From assembly GCA_036351575.1 (NCBI GenBank), contig JAZBPJ010000077.1:1-59724 (forward strand): a DNA stretch of 59,724 nt, read 5' to 3'. The position numbers and the translations under genes are program-made. This stretch comes from JABDPF01 sp036351575 (GTDB lineage: Bacteria; Pseudomonadota; Gammaproteobacteria; Xanthomonadales; SZUA-36). Under the pieces are notes generated by a model that saw nothing but the letters and a program-made list of their open reading frames with translations, ran no database searches and was not told the origin of the DNA. Within the stretch, counting starts at the first letter, position 1; each line of letters starts with the position of its first letter. Positions 26,700 to 35,499 of this stretch are shown here, one piece after another.

Positions 26700-27353
26700 C
26701 TAGAACTGGAATTCCGGCTCGGGAACCGAGTTGACCAGCGGCGGCAGGTCCGTCTCGAACAGGCTTTCCACCGTCCACTCGCTGACACCGACGCGCTCCA
26801 TGAGCCGGGCTTCCATCGCCGGCGACTCACCGTTTATGACGAACATGCGACCGCCGGGGTTTACCCAGCCCAGGAACTGCTCGGGGACACTCGGAACGGA
26901 CCCGGTTACCACGACGACATCATGCGCCTGTTCCGGCTGCCAGCCGTTCATTACATCGCCGACCGACAACTCGATGTTGCGGATTCCCGCGTCATCGAGC
27001 CTGGCGGCGGCCTCGCGGTGCAGGTCTTCAAAGATCTCCACGCTGACCACGAGTTTGGCCAATGAAGCCAGGCAGGCCGTGACAAAACCGCTGCCCGTGC
27101 CGATTTCCAGGACCGTCTCGTCCTTCCCAAGATCCAGCGCCTGCAGCAGTCGCGCCTCGATCTTGGGCCGCATCATGACCTGGCCGCAAGCCAGCGGAAC
27201 GGAAATGTCCGCGAAAGCCAGCTTGCGGTATCGCACAGGAACGAAATCCTCTCTCTGGATTTTCTCCAGTGTCGACAGAACGCGGCCATCCAGGACATCC
27301 CAGGGCCTGATCTGCTGCTCCACCATGTTGAATCGTGCCTGTTCGAAATTCAT
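26700..27353 (-). CDS. protein-L-isoaspartate O-methyltransferase family protein
   Basis: A 217-residue SAM-dependent methyltransferase. The motif ETVLEIGTGSGFVTACLA and the N-terminal MVEQQIRPWDV segment match the PCMT (PF01135) group that is usually encoded next to tolC in gammaproteobacteria. Canonical Pcm repairs isoaspartyl residues. The tolC-linked paralogue is a divergent form whose activity is less certain. It starts divergently from the sigma-factor gene. Confidence 0.8.
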   Translation of the reverse strand: MNFEQARFNMVEQQIRPWDVLDGRVLSTLEKIQREDFVPVRYRKLAFADISVPLACGQVMMRPKIEARLLQALDLGKDETVLEIGTGSGFVTACLASLAKLVVSVEIFEDLHREAAARLDDAGIRNIELSVGDVMNGWQPEQAHDVVVVTGSVPSVPEQFLGWVNPGGRMFVINGESPAMEARLMERVGVSEWTVESLFETDLPPLVNSVPEPEFQF

Positions 27354-27596
27354 CTATTCACTCCGTTCGCGGACTACCGGCGCACAAACCCTCAGGAACC
27401 GCAAAGACTAGCCCCTGCAGACCCGCGTATCAAGCGAAAGGGTGCGGTTTCGTGACACAGGGATTAAGTGCCATTAGTCACGCCGGCGCATGCCCTGGAA
27501 AAGCGGGACACTTGCCCGGGCCGCGAGCAGCGGATATGGTCAGAGCCGGTCCAACCCGGGGAACTTTCCTGCAAGTTTTTTGCCTTTTTGCCGGTC

Positions 27597-28124
27597 ATGT
27601 TGAGTGAAATCCAGAGAATCAAGCGTTTCGAAGTGCTGGCTCGCGAGTACAGCGCTGACCTGTTCCGCTATGCAATGTGGATGTGCGGCAACGAGGCGCT
27701 GGCCCGTGACCTGGTCCAGGAAACTTTTTTGCGGGCATGGAAAGCGCTGCACCGCCTGCAGGATGAAAAAGCCGCCAAGAGCTGGCTGATTACGATCCTC
27801 CGGCGTGAGTACGCGCGCACTTTCGAGCGCAAGGTTCCGCCCATCGCGAACCTGGACACGGTCTCGGAACCGGAAAGCGGTGAGCCAGGGCCGGACGAGC
27901 AGGCGGAAGTTAGTCTGCTTCGCGCGGGCATCGCGAGCCTTGAGGAAAAATACCGGGAACCGCTCCTGATGCAGGTCGTGATGGGATACAGCTGCCAGGA
28001 GATTGCCGATGAACTGGGCATCAGTAAAAACGCGGTGATGACACAACTATTTCGAGCACGGCAGCAATTAAAAGAAAAACTGGGGAAAGACGGGACAACA
28101 GGCAACGTTCATGGACTTTACTGA
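27597..28124 (+). CDS. ECF-type RNA polymerase sigma factor
   Basis: A 175-residue sigma factor if started at the ATG at 27597. A longer frame from 27468 adds 43 residues that do not fit the family. Region 2 spans about residues 15-80 (ADLFRYAMWMCGNEALARDL, then WLITILRREYAR), and region 4 lies near the C-terminus (YSCQEIADELGISKNAVMT). The anti-sigma-like gene starts 14 bases before this stop, which indicates a sigma/anti-sigma unit. The signal and target genes are unknown. No strong ribosome site precedes the chosen start. Confidence 0.85.
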   Translation: MLSEIQRIKRFEVLAREYSADLFRYAMWMCGNEALARDLVQETFLRAWKALHRLQDEKAAKSWLITILRREYARTFERKVPPIANLDTVSEPESGEPGPDEQAEVSLLRAGIASLEEKYREPLLMQVVMGYSCQEIADELGISKNAVMTQLFRARQQLKEKLGKDGTTGNVHGLY

Positions 28125-28815
28125 GTTCAAGCGAAAACTGGGCGCGGAGCCGCGCAGCAGTGATCCGGAATTTTTGGCCGCTCGCAACGCCTCTGCTGAG
28201 CATCGCGAAGCGGCGGCGGCGGCGGAACGTTTCGAGGAGCGCCTCGAGCAAGCGCTCGACATTCCCGTGCCAAGCGATCTCGCCGCGGGTCTCCTCGACG
28301 CGCCAGGCCGCCGTCAACGGCGGCGCCGCTGGCCACTGGCGCTGGCGGCCAGCCTGGTCGTGGCCGTCGGCGCCGCCGGCCTGGTCTACAGATCTTCGCA
28401 CAGCTGGGAGTCGGTCGAGGCCTACGTGCTGGATCACTACCGCCACGACGGGGCGAAAGTGCTGGAGCTCGCCGCCGACGGGCCTGCCGGAGACGTCCAG
28501 GAAGTCCTCGGCGCTTTCGGGCTTCAGGCGGAACCGGTACTGGCCGGCATGGTCCGGCTGGTCAAGTTCTGCCCCGCACCGGGGGGCAAGGGTGCGCACA
28601 TGGTGCTGGATACCGAATCAGGCCCGGTTACCGTGTTTTACCTGCCCGGAACACGGGTAAACGATCGCCAGATGATCGACTTCGACGGCAGGCAGGCGAT
28701 GCTGGTCAGCCTGGAGCACGGCGCGGCCGTTATCGTGGGCGGCACGGGGCGTTCGCCCGCTGCCTACTACACCGTCGTCCACGACGCGATCGTACCGTTC
28801 GACCGCCGTTCCTGA
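28111..28815 (+). CDS. DUF3379-type anti-sigma-like membrane protein
   Basis: A 234-residue protein with a hydrophilic N-terminal domain (about 1-65), one membrane span (about 72-92, RWPLALAASLVVAVGAAG) and a periplasmic C-terminal domain. The layout and position match DUF3379 proteins encoded directly after an ECF sigma gene. I infer that it holds the sigma factor inactive at the membrane. It overlaps the sigma gene by 14 bases. Confidence 0.75.
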   Translation: MDFTEFKRKLGAEPRSSDPEFLAARNASAEHREAAAAAERFEERLEQALDIPVPSDLAAGLLDAPGRRQRRRRWPLALAASLVVAVGAAGLVYRSSHSWESVEAYVLDHYRHDGAKVLELAADGPAGDVQEVLGAFGLQAEPVLAGMVRLVKFCPAPGGKGAHMVLDTESGPVTVFYLPGTRVNDRQMIDFDGRQAMLVSLEHGAAVIVGGTGRSPAAYYTVVHDAIVPFDRRS

Positions 28816-28880
28816 TTCCCCGGATTCAGAGGGGCCTTCCGGCAGGGGAAAAATTGACCGGTTTCTGATATTTTGAGCGC

Positions 28881-29882
28881 ATGTTTACTCAGATGTCAGA
28901 CAAGGCCCGAATTCTCTGGATCGGGATCCCTTCATTGCTGGTCGTCGCCACGCTGGTGGCGATGTTCTTTCTCAACCATGAACCGCCACGGTACAACCCG
29001 ATCGCCCGCGCGACGCTGCACGCGCAGGAACACGGTCACCAGGTCGTCACCGGCTACACCACGACGGCGACACTGATCGAAACCGTCGATACGCTGCTCC
29101 ACAAGCGCGGCGGATACATGTCCAACGATGTCATGCCACCCTGGGTGTTTCTCGACAACCTGCCCAACTGGGAGTTCGGCGTGCTCGTGCAGGTGCGTGA
29201 CCTGGCGCGAACGCTGCGCAATGACTTCAGCCGCTCGCAGACCCAGTCAACCGAGGACCCGGACCTGTCCGAAGCCGACCCGCTGTTCCATTTCGACAAC
29301 GACAGCTGGATCCTTCCCCGTACCGAGGCCGAGTATAGAAAGGGCATGGAAGCATTGGAGCGTTACCTGACCCGGCTGGCATCGAAAAATGCGCCCGACG
29401 CCCAGTTCTTCGCCCGCGCCGACAACCTGACGGACTGGCTGGCTATCGTCGAGAAGCGGCTCGGCTCGCTTTCGCAGCGGCTTTCCGCCAGCGTTGGCCA
29501 GGCCCGGCTGAATACCGACCTTTCCGGCGACCCCGATGCCCGCCAGTCGACCGACTCGCCCAACGTGATGATGGTCAAGACGCCCTGGACCCAGATCGAC
29601 GACGTGTTTTACGAAACACGCGGAACGTCCTGGGCCCTGGTGCATTTCCTGCATGCAATGGAGGTGGATTTCGAGGATGTTCTGCGCAAGAAAAACGCGC
29701 TGGTCAGCTTTCGGCAAATCATTCGGGAGCTTGAGGCCACGCAGGAACCGTTGCGCGCTCCGATGGTTCTGAACGGGAGCCAGTTCGGCATATTCGCCAA
29801 CCACTCCCTGATCATGGCCAACTACATCTCGCGCGCAAACGCAGCGATTATCGACCTGCGCAAACTGTTGCAGGAAGGCTGA
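28881..29882 (+). CDS. DUF2333 family protein
   Basis: A 333-residue protein with one N-terminal membrane span (about residues 11-29) and a large, mostly helical periplasmic domain. GGYMSNDVMPPWVFLDNLPN and TPWTQIDDVFYETRGTSWAL are typical of DUF2333. Its function is not known. It is 65 bases after the anti-sigma-like gene and 21 bases before the amidase gene. An in-frame ATG four codons in (28893) is an alternative start. Confidence 0.8.
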   Translation: MFTQMSDKARILWIGIPSLLVVATLVAMFFLNHEPPRYNPIARATLHAQEHGHQVVTGYTTTATLIETVDTLLHKRGGYMSNDVMPPWVFLDNLPNWEFGVLVQVRDLARTLRNDFSRSQTQSTEDPDLSEADPLFHFDNDSWILPRTEAEYRKGMEALERYLTRLASKNAPDAQFFARADNLTDWLAIVEKRLGSLSQRLSASVGQARLNTDLSGDPDARQSTDSPNVMMVKTPWTQIDDVFYETRGTSWALVHFLHAMEVDFEDVLRKKNALVSFRQIIRELEATQEPLRAPMVLNGSQFGIFANHSLIMANYISRANAAIIDLRKLLQEG

Positions 29883-29903
29883 ACGAGCGGCGCCGGGCGA
29901 GCC

Positions 29904-30494
29904 ATGTTCGTCGACCATCTTCCTTATGCCGGGCGCCTCGACCGGCGTGCCCTCGATCGCGTTGACCTCGTCGTTATCCACTGCACCGAACTGCCGGACC
30001 TCGCCATGGCCCGGGAATTCGGAGAGCGAATTCATCACGAGGAAAGCCGCACCGGAAACTCCGGGCACTACTACATAGAACGATCTGGCCGAGTCGAGGA
30101 GTGGGTGCCGCCGGATCGTGTCGCGCATCATGTCCGTGGATTCAACGAGCGCAGCATCGGTATCGAACTCGACAACCCCGGTCGCTACCCGGACTGGTTC
30201 AACAGCCGCCGGCAGCAGATGACAGAACCGTACACGAGGCCCCAACTGGAAAACCTGCTGCGCCTGGTCCAGGTGCTGCGCACCTCGATTCCGTCCATCC
30301 GGTTGGTCAGCGGTCATGAGATGCTGGATCGAGAGCGAATCCCTGCATCCGACCGGCCCGAGATCACGATACGCCGCAAGGTCGACCCCGGCCCGCTTTT
30401 TCCCTGGGACCGTTTCCTGGCCGCCAGCGGACTGGAATTCATCAAGGCAGGAAAACGTCGCTTCGAAATCGTCAGCGGCGACCCAGTTCGATAG
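29904..30494 (+). CDS. AmpD-type N-acetylmuramoyl-L-alanine amidase
   Basis: A 196-residue amidase_2 (PF01510) enzyme. Zinc ligands are H26 (VVIHCTE), H138 (SGHEML) and D161 (VDPGP), with E88 in SIGIELDNPG. It has no signal peptide, as in AmpD, which releases peptides from anhydro-muropeptides in the cytoplasm. Helper features of classic AmpD differ somewhat, so a paralogue such as AmpDh is possible. It overlaps the convergent DUF2845 gene by 23 bases. With the mpaA pair near 2.6 kb it is a second murein-recycling gene in this window. Confidence 0.8.
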   Translation: MFVDHLPYAGRLDRRALDRVDLVVIHCTELPDLAMAREFGERIHHEESRTGNSGHYYIERSGRVEEWVPPDRVAHHVRGFNERSIGIELDNPGRYPDWFNSRRQQMTEPYTRPQLENLLRLVQVLRTSIPSIRLVSGHEMLDRERIPASDRPEITIRRKVDPGPLFPWDRFLAASGLEFIKAGKRRFEIVSGDPVR

Positions 30495-30783
30495 CGGCAA
30501 TCCGCCCGCGATAAATCAGCACGACGTGCTCGAGGCTTCTTGATCCCTGCTTGTAATGCCATCGTTCAACGCGTACCTTGCGCGCGACACCGTCGACCTC
30601 CACGGTGCTGCTCCCGCTGCTTTTCAGGCGCGGCTCTCCGCAGACCTGGACCAGGCGGGAGAGACTGTCGCCGGTCCGGACGATTTTTCGCCCGCAACGG
30701 TAACCGTCCGCATCCACAAGTTCGGAAAACAGGCAGATGCCGGCGACCGACAGCGCCAGGACCGCGAGTTTCTTTGAGTTCAT
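30472..30783 (-). CDS. DUF2845 family exported protein
   Basis: A 103-residue protein with an N-terminal signal peptide (about 1-25). The mature part carries YRCGRKIVRTGDSLSRLVQ and VCGEP, which is the DUF2845 pattern of small secreted proteins with two Cys. Its function is unknown. It ends inside the convergent amidase gene and lies 75 bases downstream of the response-regulator gene on the same strand. Confidence 0.75.
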   Translation of the reverse strand: MNSKKLAVLALSVAGICLFSELVDADGYRCGRKIVRTGDSLSRLVQVCGEPRLKSSGSSTVEVDGVARKVRVERWHYKQGSRSLEHVVLIYRGRIAAIELGRR

Positions 30784-30858
30784 GCCGCCAGTCTAGCCGC
30801 CGGTAAAAAATTCCGGGCACGAAAAGGGACTGAACGGCTGTCGGAAAACGGCGCGTTT

Positions 30859-31545
30859 TCAACTGCGAAAGCGGTAACCCAGGCCGTATACCGATTCGAT
30901 CATTTCCCGGCCGTTGCTTGCCTCTTCCAGCTTTCGACGAAGGTTCTTGATATGCGTGTCGACCGCCCGGTCACTGACCACGCGGTAATCGCTGTACATC
31001 TCGTTCATCAACTGGTCGCGGGAAAAAACCCGCCCTTCACGGGCCGAGAGCGCGCGCAGCAGGGCGAATTCGACCGGCGTCAGGTTCAACAGCCGGCCTG
31101 CGAAACGCGCCTCGAATTTTTCCTCGTCGATTTCAAGCACCGAAGCGACGCGCTCTTCAGCTGAGGTGCGACGCAGAACGGCCTTGACCCGGGCGACCAC
31201 CTCCCGGGGTGAAAACGGTTTGCAGATATAATCGTCAGCGCCCAGCTCCAGCCCGAGGAGCCGGTCGATTTCCTCGACCCGGGCCGTCACCATGATGATC
31301 GGCACCGGGCTCTCTGCGCGGATCTGCTTGCACACCTCGATACCATCCAGGCCCGGCAGCATCAGGTCGAGCAGCACGAGGTCCGGCTGTTCTTCATGAA
31401 AGCGCTGCAGCGCTTCGTCACCGCGACCGACGATCGCAGTGCGATAGCCGCCCTTGGCCTGCAGGTAATCCTCGAGCAGTTTCGCAATTTTGGGTTCGTC
31501 TTCGACGATCAATATGCTTTTTACCGTCACACCACCACACCTCAT
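30859..31545 (-). CDS. OmpR-family response regulator
   Basis: A 228-residue regulator with a receiver domain (about 1-120, phospho-acceptor Asp in LVLLDLMLPGLDG) and a winged-helix DNA-binding domain (LNLTPVEFALLRAL through VDTHIKNLRRKLE). The ATG overlaps the kinase stop as ATGA. A GTG five codons later (31530) has GAGG 9 bases upstream and is a credible alternative. Cell-envelope stress control in the manner of BaeR or CpxR is suggested by the divergent Spy-like gene past the kinase. Confidence 0.9.
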   Translation of the reverse strand: MRCGGVTVKSILIVEDEPKIAKLLEDYLQAKGGYRTAIVGRGDEALQRFHEEQPDLVLLDLMLPGLDGIEVCKQIRAESPVPIIMVTARVEEIDRLLGLELGADDYICKPFSPREVVARVKAVLRRTSAEERVASVLEIDEEKFEARFAGRLLNLTPVEFALLRALSAREGRVFSRDQLMNEMYSDYRVVSDRAVDTHIKNLRRKLEEASNGREMIESVYGLGYRFRS

Positions 31546-33005
31546 GAAGGCAGAATCACGCGAATCGACAGGCCGCCCATCGGGCTGTGTGCCGCTGACA
31601 TGGAGCCGCCATGAGCCTCGGCGATATTCCTGCAGATGGCCAGGCCCAGCCCCGAGCCCCCGGTTGCGCGCGCGCGGCTGTGTTCAGCCCGGTAGAAGCG
31701 ATCGAACAGGCACTTCATCTGGTCGTCGTTAACGCCGGGCCCGCTGTCTTCGACAATCATGGCGACGGCATCGCCGCACTCGAGCGTGAGCCGAACCGTG
31801 CCTTCGTCTTCCGTGTAGCGGGAACAGTTTTCAAGCAGGTTATGCAACAGTTGGCGCATGCGGTGGGCGTCGCAGGCCAGCAGGCAGCCGGTCGCAATTT
31901 CCGTTTCCAGCTTGATGCCGCGCTCCGACAGGCGCATCTCAAATGAATCGCCGGCCAACGCGACCAGCTCCGACAGGTCGGTTTCCTTCTTGCTGATGTC
32001 CAGCGCGCCGGCGTCCGACAGGGCCAGGATTTGCAAGTCTTCGACCATCATCGCGAGGTGTTCCGCCTCTTCGCGCAAGGATCCCAGCGTGCTTTCATCC
32101 GCCGCCCTGACCCCGTCCACCATGGCTTCGATCTCGCCCTTCATCACGGCCACGGGCGTACGCAGTTCGTGGGCTATGTCGGCCATCCAGCGCCGCCGTG
32201 CAGTCCGGTTGCGGTCCAGCGATTCGGCCAATTGATTGACGTGTCCGGCCAGCACCGCGATCTCGCCGCCGGAGGACGTATCCGCGCGCGTTGCATAGTC
32301 ACCGCCGCTGAGACGACGCACGGCGCTGCCTATGTTCCTGACCGGCCGGCTGACCGTCCGGGCCAGGGCCCACGACAACACCGCGGCAACCGCCAGCGCC
32401 AGCGCCAGCGCGAGAGCCATGATTTTGAGCTGGCCGCGAACGAAAAGCTGCGCTTCGAGCGGCAGGATATTCCCCATCGGCGAAAACCCGATCCAGCCCA
32501 CGGTTTCACCATCAACCACTATGGGCTCGAGCAGCCCATCGGCTACCCCTTCCGCCCCGGCGCCCGCAATCAAAACATGCTGCTCATCGAGCAGGAACAA
32601 CCGTTCACGCAGCCCCCCACGGCCTGGCCGTCCCGGCCAGCGCAAATCGGAACCCGGCCCGGGCTGGACGCCGGGTCCGCGCGGAGCAGATCTTCTTTCT
32701 CCTTGCGGCGGTCTGCGGGTCCCGGCCTGGGGCCGCTCGGCCCTGCCGGCCTCACCCGTCATTCCAATCCGCCAGATGGTCTGCCAGAGAGCAGGATTGT
32801 TGCGCAGCGCGCTCCACCCGCCGCGACGCTGGTAAAACTCTCCCAGCACCGGGGCGAGGTTCTGAAGAACCGTGGTTTCCTGGCGCTCGAGAAACGCTTC
32901 GAAGCCCCGGTGCAGGTTGGCACGCGTAATGGCGGCCGCCACCGCAAGCGCCAGGACCACGACCACGAATTGCGCCAGCAGAACCCGTGAAAAAATCGTT
33001 TTCAT
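31542..33005 (-). CDS. membrane sensor histidine kinase
   Basis: A 487-residue HAMP-type kinase. It has a first membrane span near the N-terminus, a periplasmic sensor region with a Pro/Arg/Gly-rich low-complexity segment (about 85-140), a second span (about 190-212) and a HAMP domain. The phospho-acceptor His lies in MADIAHELRTPVAVMKG, and the ATPase domain has GSGLGLAICRNI. It is the first gene of the two-gene unit with the response regulator. Its start faces the Spy-like gene across about 164 bases. The signal is unknown. Confidence 0.9.
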   Translation of the reverse strand: MKTIFSRVLLAQFVVVVLALAVAAAITRANLHRGFEAFLERQETTVLQNLAPVLGEFYQRRGGWSALRNNPALWQTIWRIGMTGEAGRAERPQAGTRRPPQGERRSAPRGPGVQPGPGSDLRWPGRPGRGGLRERLFLLDEQHVLIAGAGAEGVADGLLEPIVVDGETVGWIGFSPMGNILPLEAQLFVRGQLKIMALALALALAVAAVLSWALARTVSRPVRNIGSAVRRLSGGDYATRADTSSGGEIAVLAGHVNQLAESLDRNRTARRRWMADIAHELRTPVAVMKGEIEAMVDGVRAADESTLGSLREEAEHLAMMVEDLQILALSDAGALDISKKETDLSELVALAGDSFEMRLSERGIKLETEIATGCLLACDAHRMRQLLHNLLENCSRYTEDEGTVRLTLECGDAVAMIVEDSGPGVNDDQMKCLFDRFYRAEHSRARATGGSGLGLAICRNIAEAHGGSMSAAHSPMGGLSIRVILPS

Positions 33006-33169
33006 GGAGCCTATCCTGCATCCAGATCGAAGAACCGTTCAAGCCGAGGATCAAAACTTACATTTTTCTTCACATTTGATTTCATTTTGATCACCAGAAT
33101 TCATCCTGCACAAGGCAAAACGGCAAACCGAAAGCGGTCTGCCCAAACTGAACTGACAGGAGATTGATC

Positions 33170-33652
33170 ATGAACAACCGTTTTTCAAAGTCCGTAATTG
33201 TTATCGGCCTTATCAGCCTGATGGCCGCGGGTGCCTCGTTTGCCGCTCCCGGCAACGGCCAGGGCGTGGGTGCTGGTAATTCCGGCGCGGCCGATTCAGG
33301 CCCCGGCATCGGACGTGGCGCCGGTCCGGCTCAGCGAATGGCACGCTTCAGCGAGAAGCTGCAACTCACCGAATCACAGGAAGACGAGATCCTGGAGTTC
33401 TTCCGTCAGCGCGAAGCAGATCGCGAAGCCATGCAACAGCGGATCATGGAGACGTTTGGTCAGCAAATCTGTGAGCAGCGCGCTGCCAACGAGGGCGCTT
33501 TTGAAGAACTGCTCTTGTCCGTCCTGAACGAGGACCAATTGTTGCTCCATGAAGAAATGAAAGCCCAGCGGGAAGACCGTAAGGCCAACCGCCAAATGTC
33601 TCGCCGGGGCAATGGCGGCCTGGATTGCTCCATTTACGACGTTGACGGTTAA
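33170..33652 (+). CDS. Spy/CpxP-like periplasmic protein
   Basis: A 160-residue exported protein. The ATG at 33170 is chosen because ACAGGAG sits about 7 bases upstream; a TTG two codons earlier is less likely. The signal peptide covers residues 1-26. A Gly-rich segment precedes a helical domain with KLQLTESQEDEILEFFRQRE, an LTxxQ-type motif of Spy and CpxP proteins. These act as periplasmic chaperones or feedback sensors for envelope stress kinases. Divergence from the two-component pair supports that link. The gene ends 4 bases into cmoB. Confidence 0.7.
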   Translation: MNNRFSKSVIVIGLISLMAAGASFAAPGNGQGVGAGNSGAADSGPGIGRGAGPAQRMARFSEKLQLTESQEDEILEFFRQREADREAMQQRIMETFGQQICEQRAANEGAFEELLLSVLNEDQLLLHEEMKAQREDRKANRQMSRRGNGGLDCSIYDVDG

Positions 33653-34602
33653 CTGACCGCGACAAGAGTCGCTCGAACCGGCGCCGGATAGCCTTCAACG
33701 GTAAGGTTCTGCTCCCCTGCTTCCAGGGCCTGCTCGAGTGACTCGAAGCGCATCCACTCCGTGGATCGCTGTTCCGAGGTAGTGGTCGCGGATACGTCCA
33801 CTACCTCGATTTTTTTGAAGCGCGCCCCCTTTACCCACTCCCTCAGGCGATCGATTCCCGGAACGGCCCAGACGTTTCTCATGCGCGCGTAGCGCTCCTC
33901 GGGAAGCAGGAGGTCTCGGCTTTTCCCTTTTGGCAGAACCAGTGTTTCCAGCACCATTGTGCCGCCCGGCCGCAGCAGACCGCGAATTCGTTCGAGGTGA
34001 TGGGCCGGGTCGCGCCGGTGGTACAGCACCCCCATGGAAAACACAGCGTCCAGCCCGGCGGCTGCAGCAGGCAGGTCCTCGACGCCCAGCGGCAGCACGT
34101 AGCAGGGCAGATCGCCCGCAAAATGACGCCAGGCGAGCCACTGCAAAACGAACAGCACGGTCGGATCGATGCCGATGACGAGATCTGCCCCGGCTCCCAG
34201 CATGCGAAGCCCGTAGTAACCGTTACCGCTGCCGATATCGAGCACGCGGCTGCCACTCAGATTCACGTGCGGCGCTACCCGGTCCCACTTCCAGTCCGAG
34301 CGCCACTCGCTATCGATGTACAGGCCTCCGACCTCCAGTGGACCCTTGCGCCAGGGATGCAACTCCATCAACAGCGCTTTGAGCCGCTGCGGGTCGGCTA
34401 CCGCGCCGCCAAGACGCGGGGCCGCCAGCGCGGGTTCCGCCGCTGGCTCGCAGGCAGGCAGCTTGGCCAGTGCGCGGCGCCAGCGCGGCAGGTCACCGTG
34501 CGGATGGTTCTGCAGCCGCTCCTCGCCCCGTTGCGCCAGTTCCCGCAGCCAGGAACTGTCGGGCCAAAGTTGCGGCAGACGATCGTATGTTCCCCCGTTC
34601 AT
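33649..34602 (-). CDS. cmoB: tRNA U34 carboxymethyltransferase CmoB
   Basis: A 317-residue SAM-fold transferase that uses carboxy-SAM from CmoA to make cmo5U at tRNA position 34. VLDIGSGNGYYGLRM is the cofactor site, and WRSDWKWDRVAPH and GVLYHRRDPAHH are typical CmoB blocks. The start immediately follows the cmoA stop. Length matches the family (about 323). Confidence 0.93.
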   Translation of the reverse strand: MNGGTYDRLPQLWPDSSWLRELAQRGEERLQNHPHGDLPRWRRALAKLPACEPAAEPALAAPRLGGAVADPQRLKALLMELHPWRKGPLEVGGLYIDSEWRSDWKWDRVAPHVNLSGSRVLDIGSGNGYYGLRMLGAGADLVIGIDPTVLFVLQWLAWRHFAGDLPCYVLPLGVEDLPAAAAGLDAVFSMGVLYHRRDPAHHLERIRGLLRPGGTMVLETLVLPKGKSRDLLLPEERYARMRNVWAVPGIDRLREWVKGARFKKIEVVDVSATTTSEQRSTEWMRFESLEQALEAGEQNLTVEGYPAPVRATLVAVS

Positions 34603-35337
34603 TCAGCGCATGGCCACCAGTGACACGAAGTTGAAGCCCTGCTGCCAGCGGTAAACCCGCGCAAAACCGGCCGCGGCCAGGCGTTCACGGTGCGCGGCCA
34701 GGGTTTCCGGCTGCAGCACGTTTTCCAGCGCGTCCCGCTTGCGCGCGATTTCGAGGTCGGAGTAACCCTGGGAGCGTTTGAAGTCGTGGTGCCACTGGTT
34801 CTGCAGCCGCTGTTCTTCCTCGTCTTCGAAACGGATTTTCTCCGACAGCACCAGCACGCCGCCGGGTTCAAGGCCGGCGGCAATTCCGGCCAGCAGGCCG
34901 GCACGGTCTCCCGGGTCAATGAACTGAAGGGTGAAGTTGAGCACGGCGACCGAGGCCCGCTCAACCGGGGTTTCAAGGATATTCTCCCGGCGAACGGTCA
35001 CCGGCAGCAGGCCGTCGCCGGGTTCGGCTTCGAGTGCCGCGCGAAGCCCTTCGACCATGCCGGCCGCGCTGTCGACGGCGATGATTTCCACCGCCTCGGC
35101 CCGCACCGCCGCGCGCATGGCCAGCGTGACCGCACCCAGCGAACAGCCGAGGTCGTAAATACGGGTATTCGGCTGGGCATAACGACGCGCGAGCATGGCG
35201 GTCATCGACACCACGGTGGCGTAACCCGGAACCGAACGGTTGATCATGTCCGGAAAGACCCGCACGACGCGTTCGTCAAAAACGAACTCGCCCGGCTCGG
35301 TAATGGTGGTCTCAAACAGCCTGTCGCGTTCGCTCAT
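34603..35337 (-). CDS. cmoA: carboxy-S-adenosyl-L-methionine synthase CmoA
   Basis: A 244-residue enzyme that makes carboxy-SAM from SAM and prephenate. FDERVVRVFPDMINRSVPGY and IYDLGCSLGAVTLAMR are diagnostic. The ATG at 35337 is chosen because the protein then begins MSERDRLFE, matching the E. coli start; a GTG nine codons upstream is possible. It is the first gene of the cmoAB unit and is divergent from the qmcA-like gene. Confidence 0.93.
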   Translation of the reverse strand: MSERDRLFETTITEPGEFVFDERVVRVFPDMINRSVPGYATVVSMTAMLARRYAQPNTRIYDLGCSLGAVTLAMRAAVRAEAVEIIAVDSAAGMVEGLRAALEAEPGDGLLPVTVRRENILETPVERASVAVLNFTLQFIDPGDRAGLLAGIAAGLEPGGVLVLSEKIRFEDEEEQRLQNQWHHDFKRSQGYSDLEIARKRDALENVLQPETLAAHRERLAAAGFARVYRWQQGFNFVSLVAMR

Positions 35338-35499
35338 CGCTTCAAACTCGCAACGTTGGTTCACATCATGTTAACAGGCCCTGATGGCGCTTTAGATTCG
35401 GAGCGTTTGCTGATACTTTTGTCATGGGATCATTGCGTCAGCCGATAGTGCTGCGGGCAGAATCTTTCGCGCGCTTTGGCACATTCCGGGAGGGAGAAC

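Noticed and set aside
27560..27566. GGAACTT resembling an ECF-sigma -35 element before the sigma-factor gene
   Set aside because: No matching -10 element at 15-18 bases, and the start codon would be too close.
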